DNA of 37,681 bases from a virus, in the IMG/VR virus record IMGVR_UViG_3300021420_000084, positions 1-37,681 of that record; one strand, given 5' to 3'. This document shows positions 33,150-37,681 of the stretch, one piece after another. A model generated the notes under the pieces. The model was not told the DNA's origin. It was given only the letters and a program-made list of their open reading frames with translations, and did no database searches. Every line of letters starts with the position of its first letter. Position 1 is the stretch's first letter. The position numbers and the translations under genes were made by a program.

Positions 33150-35506
33150 GACACAGGGTTCCTCCGAAGGGTCACAACCGGGAGCTCGTCCTCGATCAGA
33201 CCTGACGTGACCCTATCACCTCCCGCCGAAATGCTCACACCTGGCGCAGGACCCACGCTCATGGTCGCAGCGACGCTGCCGTTCGACGTGACGCTCGTGA
33301 GCGGCGAAGCGCCCGCAACGACAACGGCGAGCACATCGATCGGAGGTCCGACGATCGTTCCGGCGATCCCGCCCGAGGCGATCGCTGCACCACTGGCCGC
33401 GAGGAAGAAAATCGCCGCGGTCGTGGCGAAGGCTGAGCCACTTGCGCGACCCGTCCCGGTCGCAGCCACCGCTAGGAGCGCGAGTGCGGCTGCGTTTCCC
33501 GATGCCAGCCCCCGACCAGCCGACACGAGAGCGCCGAGAACAAGGGCAGAAGTCGAGCCGGAGGCGATGCCAGCACCGTTCGCGGCGACCGACAGTGCGA
33601 CTGCCGCGCTGGCAGTCCCGCTCGTCTTGGCAGCACCGGCAGCGACGACCAGCAGAGCAACGAAGGCAGCGGAGCCGGAGGCGATGGGGGCGCCATTGGC
33701 CGCGAGACCCACTGCTCCGATCGTGACGGCCGACCCGCTCGCAACGGCTGCGCCGGCGGCCGCAAGGACCATTCGCTCGACGACGACCGCTTGGCCGGTG
33801 GCGATGACCACGCCGGCGGCGGCCAAAGCCTCCAAGGCAATAACCGTCACCGCGCCGCTCGCCTTCGCCGCTCCGGCAGCTGACAGCACGCCCAAGGCCG
33901 ACTCGCTGGCTGCGCCGCTCGCCTTCGCGGAGCCGGCTGCGAGGAGAACCTCAAGCAGCGTCGCGGCGGCTGCACCCGAGGCGAGCGCTGAGCCCGCGGC
34001 CGACACGGACAGCGGACCGACGAGTGAAGCCCCACCAGAAGCCACAGCAGCGCCCGCGGCGGCCAGGACGTCCAACAATGCACGGGCGACAGCGGATCCG
34101 GCCGCTACAGCCGCTCCTGTAGCCGCCAGCGCGAGCTGAGCAGTGGCGACGATGGACCCGCTCGCGACCGCGGCGCCAGCTGCGCTCAGCGCACCGAAGG
34201 TAACGATTGCGGCCGCGCCCGAGGCCTTCGAGGATCCGTTTGCGGTGACGGTCAGCGGGAACCAGTTGACAACGCCGGAAGCGACGGCACCGCCAGCGGC
34301 CGCCAGGACGTCGATCGCGGTGGCGATCGCAGCTCCGGACGCGAGTGCCGAGCCTGAGGCTGCGAGCGCCTGCTCGGCAGTCGCCGCGGCGGTCCCGCTA
34401 GCCTTCGCGGTTCCAATGGCCAGAAGCACGTCGAGCGCCGTCTGCAGCGCCGTACCCGATGCAATCGCTGCACCGGCGGCTGCGAGCACCCCGAGATCCG
34501 TCAGAGCCGCCGCGCTGCTCGCTTTCGCTGCGCCGGCCGCGACCAGGAGTGTCGTGTCGACGACGACAGCAGCTCCGGACGCTACGGCCGCGCCGGCAGC
34601 GGCCAACACGTCGAGCGCGGTCTGACCGGCGGCACCGGAGGCGAGGGCAGCGCCGGCCGCGGTGGCACCGGTGCTCTGCCAGATCTGCAGCGCGGCGCCG
34701 CTTGCCTTCGCGGAACCGGCGGCCGTGACCAGCAGAGGACCGAAGGCGACGGCGCCGCTCGCAACTCCGCCGCCGGCAGCCGCCGAGCCGGTCATGTTCT
34801 GGGTCTGGCCGGCGGTGCCGCTCGCCACGGCTGCGCCGGCGGCAGTCTCCGACCAGGTGGTCGTGCCGCTCTTATAGCTCGCGAGGTTGAAGACGAAGCG
34901 GTTGGCCGCCGTGCTGAACGCGATGACATCCGTGTCGGCCGTCGTGCCCGTCGTCGCTGTGAGCTTGTAACCGCTCATCGTGAATTGAGCGCCGCTGGTC
35001 GATCCGTTATTGGTCAGATAGGTGACGCCGGTGTCGACGCCGGCGCCGTTGATGTTGTTCGTCCACGGGTTCTCCGTTTGCGCGACACCTGACCGAAGCG
35101 AGCCGCCGAAGACGATCGCGCGTCCCGTGCCACCATCCGTGCCCCCGTTCGTCAGCGTGATCGTGGTCGCGGTGGTGCCGGTGCCCGTTGCGCCTTGCTC
35201 ATAGACCGTTGTGCCGCTGAGCTCGAGGATCTGGCAGTCCATATAGAGACCGCTCGCCTCGTTCCACGTCGGCATCGTGTCCGACCCAACCGCGATCTTG
35301 TCCCAGATCTCCGCGACGGCGACGCCGGACGCCTGGCCTTGGCGCTTAGTCCATCCGGTCGTGCTGCCAGAGAGCGTTGTATTGACGCCGGTGCTTGCGC
35401 GCGCCGTGACGAATGCGATGAGGACATGCCCGGCGACCGCCGACGCATAGACCGGCGTTACGGTCGTGGTGCCGGTGGCGAGCGGCGAGTTGCCGACGTA
35501 GGCCAT
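33146..35506 (-). CDS. Giant tandem-repeat surface protein: 25 units of about 20 residues, 786 aa
   Basis: ATG 35506 follows the phosphoesterase stop by twelve bases. Residues 1-225 form a beta-sandwich-like domain (GHVLIAFVTARASTGVNTTL, GWTKRQG, MDCQILELSG, IVFGGSLRSG), like carbohydrate-binding or phage surface modules. Residues ~227-733 are 25 imperfect 20-residue repeats of the form [VLIKR]-A-S-G-x-A, six to eight variable residues, then L-x-V-L-A-A-A-G-A-A. The last ~50 residues are a distinct C-terminal cap. There are no Cys or enzyme motifs. A regular Gly/Ala repeat of this kind suggests a beta-solenoid or fibril. With its location among virion genes it may be a head fibre, decoration or adhesion protein. 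No family is recognised. Confidence 0.75.
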   Translation of the reverse strand: MAYVGNSPLATGTTTVTPVYASAVAGHVLIAFVTARASTGVNTTLSGSTTGWTKRQGQASGVAVAEIWDKIAVGSDTMPTWNEASGLYMDCQILELSGTTVYEQGATGTGTTATTITLTNGGTDGGTGRAIVFGGSLRSGVAQTENPWTNNINGAGVDTGVTYLTNNGSTSGAQFTMSGYKLTATTGTTADTDVIAFSTAANRFVFNLASYKSGTTTWSETAAGAAVASGTAGQTQNMTGSAAAGGGVASGAVAFGPLLVTAAGSAKASGAALQIWQSTGATAAGAALASGAAGQTALDVLAAAGAAVASGAAVVVDTTLLVAAGAAKASSAAALTDLGVLAAAGAAIASGTALQTALDVLLAIGTAKASGTAAATAEQALAASGSALASGAAIATAIDVLAAAGGAVASGVVNWFPLTVTANGSSKASGAAAIVTFGALSAAGAAVASGSIVATAQLALAATGAAVAAGSAVARALLDVLAAAGAAVASGGASLVGPLSVSAAGSALASGAAAATLLEVLLAAGSAKASGAASESALGVLSAAGAAKASGAVTVIALEALAAAGVVIATGQAVVVERMVLAAAGAAVASGSAVTIGAVGLAANGAPIASGSAAFVALLVVAAGAAKTSGTASAAVALSVAANGAGIASGSTSALVLGALVSAGRGLASGNAAALALLAVAATGTGRASGSAFATTAAIFFLAASGAAIASGGIAGTIVGPPIDVLAVVVAGASPLTSVTSNGSVAATMSVGPAPGVSISAGGDRVTSGLIEDELPVVTLRRNPVS
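33207..33219 (-). promoter_or_regulatory. Operator/stoperator-like 13-mer, site C, inside coding sequence
   Basis: An exact GTGACCCTATCAC within the last ~25 codons of the repeat protein (encoding part of DRVTSG), about 60 bases before the adaptor start. On the - strand both this copy and site A are preceded by GGAG, so they share GGAGGTGATAGGGTCAC. Being inside a gene argues against a simple promoter operator. Confidence 0.5.
33308..34828 (-). repeat. Degenerate 60-bp (20-codon) tandem repeat array
   Basis: 25 coding repeats with period 60 bp, divergent at DNA level but regular at protein level, each with an A-S-G turn and an A-A-A-G core. Units alternate between a hydrophobic and a Lys first residue in part of the array. 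The divergence indicates an old array under selection for the pattern, not a recent expansion. Confidence 0.85.
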
Positions 35507-35518
35507 CAGGCCACCGGG

Positions 35519-37681
35519 TCAGCCGAAGAAGGCTGAGATGTCCGCAGCGCTCGCCGCGCCGCCGAGATAGCCGAGTCCGTAGACACCCTCGATCGCCCGC
35601 AACACGGCGTAGTGGTTGATCAGCGTCGTCACCGCCCCCTTCCCCTGCGAGACGCTCGAGATGATCACCGTCGGGATCTGGTTCGTCGTGCCGGCATCGC
35701 CCTCATCCATGGTCACGATGACCGTGCTCGGGAAGTTGAGGAACCACGGCGAGGCGAGGATCGGGGCAAGGTTCTGTGTCAACCACGCGTCGCCCTGCTG
35801 CACCGTCCCGTCGTGCATATCGTCCGTGAGGTTCGGCGTTATCCACACGAAATCTGGAGCCGACGCACCGTCGAACGTCGAGAGCGCCGACGAGATCCCC
35901 GGATATGGGACGTCGCGACAGACCGCCTGGTTGTCCTTGAAGAACTCGAAGGGGTTGTGCTTGAGCGCATAGCCGCCGCTCGAGCCGCCTGTGTAGCACG
36001 CGCTCGGCATCGACTCCATCCAACCGACCCATGGCACTCCGGCTGCAGTGAGCTGTCCTCCGAGGTCAGTCACGCTCAGCGAGTTCGCCGCACACGAGCT
36101 GTCGGTCGTGCAGCCCTGGATGCCGCCGCTGTCGAACGCGACATAGTTCGGCTCTGACGGATGGCTCACGCCGTGGCTGTTCGTGAAGCTCACATACTTC
36201 GCTGCGAGCGAGCAGAAGTACGGGTCCGCGCTGCACGTCCCGAGGGTCGCCGCGTAGCCCTTGTTTTCTTCCATGATCACCAGGACGTGCTGCGCTCCAG
36301 GCGGTGGCGTAGCAGTCGGAGAGGGCGTAGGTGTCGGCGACGGTGTCGGTGTGGGCCCGATCGTCGGTGAGGGCGTCGCGCTCACGGTAGGCGTCGGCGT
36401 CGCGGTCGGACCAGGTGTCGGGGACGGGCACGCCGTCGCCGACGGCGTCGGTGGCAGCGTGGCTGTCGGAGTGGGAGCGACAGTCGACGTGGGCGTGGGC
36501 GCGATCGTCGGTGTCGCCGTTGCGTCAGGCGCCTCGCTGAAGTCGTCGTCACCATCGCCATCGGGGTCGAATGCCGCTGTCGGCGTGGCGGCCGCGAGGT
36601 ACGCTCCGGTCAGGGTCGCGCCGGAGCAGCTGGTCGACAGCGGTGCTGCGAGCGGCTGCAGCGGCGTTCCACCACCGCCGATCGACGTCGGTCCGTTGTT
36701 CGTGACGACCGCGAGCTCGCTGATGATCTTCTGCACCGACGCGCCCCATCCAGCGCCGCCAACGCCGGCGGTCGCGAGCGGGAAGCCCCAATCGGTCTGG
36801 AACTGCGCCGCGGTGTTCGCGTCGCCCTGCTCGACGCCGAGCGTGAACACGCTGCGCGCGCTGTCGTTCTTCACGTAGGCGCCATAGTTCTGCAGCGTCC
36901 AGGCGAGCTCGAGCGCCGCCGGCGAGAGACCAAGCGAGGCGACGTTCACGGACTGCGGGATTGCCAGGAGCGCACCCATGCTCAACGCCGGCGTCGAACC
37001 GCCCGGCGAGTAGGCGTACGAATCCTTCTTCGTCGCCGGCCAGCGAAAGCCCGGGGACGTCGGGGTGCAATCGTTGGCGCAGTCGATGTTGGTGACAAGC
37101 GCGTGTGGTGCACCTTGCTTGCCTGGTGCGATCTCGCCAGGACGGAGAAGGCCACCGAGGTATGAGAGCCCCGAGCCGCCGGCGCCACCGGTTAGACCCG
37201 CGCCGTAGATCGTCCCATACGTCTTGAAATGCCCAGCCGTCGCCGGTGTGTTCGCAACGCATCGAGCGAAGGCGCCACCCTCGTCGATGGTCTGTCCGTC
37301 CGCGTGGAGAATGGCGAAGCCGCTGTTGTGCGAGCTCGATGCAAGCACCAGGCTGCCAGGAATCGGGTCGGTGCCGAGCGTCCCGCCGGTGACGGCGCAG
37401 GTGTTGCTGTGCTGGCCACCATTCAGCTCGATCGCCGTCAACGGTGCGGTCGGGTCCTGGATCAGCGTCGCCGCATCTGTGGTGAGCGTGGCGATGGTCG
37501 GCGGTTTGACGACTCCCGTTGCGCTGTATGTGGCCGCGGTGCCGATCGGTTGGTTCCAGATCGACGTCGAGGTGAAGGGCTGCGAGTACGGGTTGCGCGT
37601 GGCGGATGGAGTCGTCACGCCGGGACCGGCGCGCAGTCCGCTCACGACGAGACCGGTGCCGAACGCCAAGCCGGCGATGAC
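35519..37681 (-). CDS. Phosphoesterase (PF04185-type) fused to an N-terminal surface domain; 5' end wraps to position 269
   Basis: With the wrapped N-terminus the protein is about 765 aa. After an N-terminal membrane segment comes a ~330-residue beta-rich domain ([55 protein letters not shown]). A Ca-binding-type loop ([16 protein letters not shown]) and a ~75-residue Pro/Thr/Ser linker follow. The C-terminal ~240 residues are a phospholipase C/acid phosphatase-type phosphoesterase: [62 protein letters not shown] and [13 protein letters not shown], with a late [11 protein letters not shown]. Such enzymes hydrolyse phosphate esters, e.g. phospholipids or wall phosphodiesters. Among virion genes it is a candidate envelope- or wall-degrading surface enzyme. 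Confidence 0.85.
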   Translation of the reverse strand, partial: VIAGLAFGTGLVVSGLRAGPGVTTPSATRNPYSQPFTSTSIWNQPIGTAATYSATGVVKPPTIATLTTDAATLIQDPTAPLTAIELNGGQHSNTCAVTGGTLGTDPIPGSLVLASSSHNSGFAILHADGQTIDEGGAFARCVANTPATAGHFKTYGTIYGAGLTGGAGGSGLSYLGGLLRPGEIAPGKQGAPHALVTNIDCANDCTPTSPGFRWPATKKDSYAYSPGGSTPALSMGALLAIPQSVNVASLGLSPAALELAWTLQNYGAYVKNDSARSVFTLGVEQGDANTAAQFQTDWGFPLATAGVGGAGWGASVQKIISELAVVTNNGPTSIGGGGTPLQPLAAPLSTSCSGATLTGAYLAAATPTAAFDPDGDGDDDFSEAPDATATPTIAPTPTSTVAPTPTATLPPTPSATACPSPTPGPTATPTPTVSATPSPTIGPTPTPSPTPTPSPTATPPPGAQHVLVIMEENKGYAATLGTCSADPYFCSLAAKYVSFTNSHGVSHPSEPNYVAFDSGGIQGCTTDSSCAANSLSVTDLGGQLTAAGVPWVGWMESMPSACYTGGSSGGYALKHNPFEFFKDNQAVCRDVPYPGISSALSTFDGASAPDFVWITPNLTDDMHDGTVQQGDAWLTQNLAPILASPWFLNFPSTVIVTMDEGDAGTTNQIPTVIISSVSQGKGAVTTLINHYAVLRAIEGVYGLGYLGGAASAADISAFFG
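37548..37681. repeat. Terminal direct repeat, right copy
   Basis: The second copy of the 134-base terminal overlap, identical to 1-134 except for T at 37555. Merging the copies gives a continuous phosphoesterase gene, so the contig should be treated as a closed circle of 37,547 bp. Confidence 0.93.

Noticed and set aside
32493-34139. Long + strand frame, Ala/Pro-rich in its second half, opposite the adaptor and the repeat protein
   Set aside because: It mirrors the GC-rich repeats of the - strand gene and has no ribosome-binding site. The - strand genes form an uninterrupted operon with overlapping starts and stops.

Overview
The window looks like the complete genome of a temperate, tailed, siphovirus-type phage, probably from a metagenome. 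The last 134 bases repeat the first 134 with one mismatch, and one gene runs across that junction. If the ends are merged, the unique circle is 37,547 bp. The DNA is GC-rich and starts are often GTG or TTG. Genes are packed with ATGA, GTGA or TGATG overlaps. A P27-type small terminase, a RecT/RecB pair, several HNH genes and an attP matching the 3' half of a tRNA-Gly(TCC) gene fit a phage of a high-GC Gram-positive host, most likely an actinobacterium. The host is inferred, not shown.

Layout. An immunity and integration hub lies at 17.4-19 kb: a short Cro/CI-type HTH protein (+), a leftward early promoter with an operator over its predicted start site, a tyrosine integrase (-), and the attP. 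Rightward from attP (+ strand, 19-22.8 kb) come replication genes (an initiator-like protein, a helicase-loader-like protein, a HTH/coiled-coil protein) and then a lysis cassette (Ig-like protein, holin, Cys-peptidase endolysin). Leftward from the hub (- strand, 17.4 to 9 kb) is a tightly coupled early operon: a small membrane protein, a protein with an Ala-rich tandem-repeat tail, RecB-like exonuclease, RecT annealing protein, VRR-NUC nuclease, three HNH nucleases in all, a DNA methyltransferase, and small zinc-binding proteins. The same strand continues into packaging and head genes (9 to 0 kb: TerS, TerL, portal, scaffold, three small membrane proteins, major capsid protein).

Through the circular junction the - strand continues with virion-surface candidates: a fibre/decoration-like protein, a membrane-anchored phosphoesterase with a Pro/Thr linker, and a 786-aa protein made of 25 tandem 20-residue repeats. 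It then runs through head-tail connectors, tail terminator, major tail protein, a frameshifted chaperone, tape measure, and tail-tip and collar proteins (33 to 22.8 kb). The + and - blocks converge at 22.8 kb, where the two stop codons overlap.

The most interesting items are: a 13-bp near-palindrome GTGACCCTATCAC repeated in one orientation at the early promoter and inside the late operon (stoperator-like); the phosphoesterase and repeat-protein pair placed between capsid and connector genes; three ~32-bp direct repeats at the HNH/terS junction (candidate packaging site); an attP core that supplies the ribosome-binding site of the first replication-operon gene; and a 10-base G tract that decides whether one gene is fused or split.
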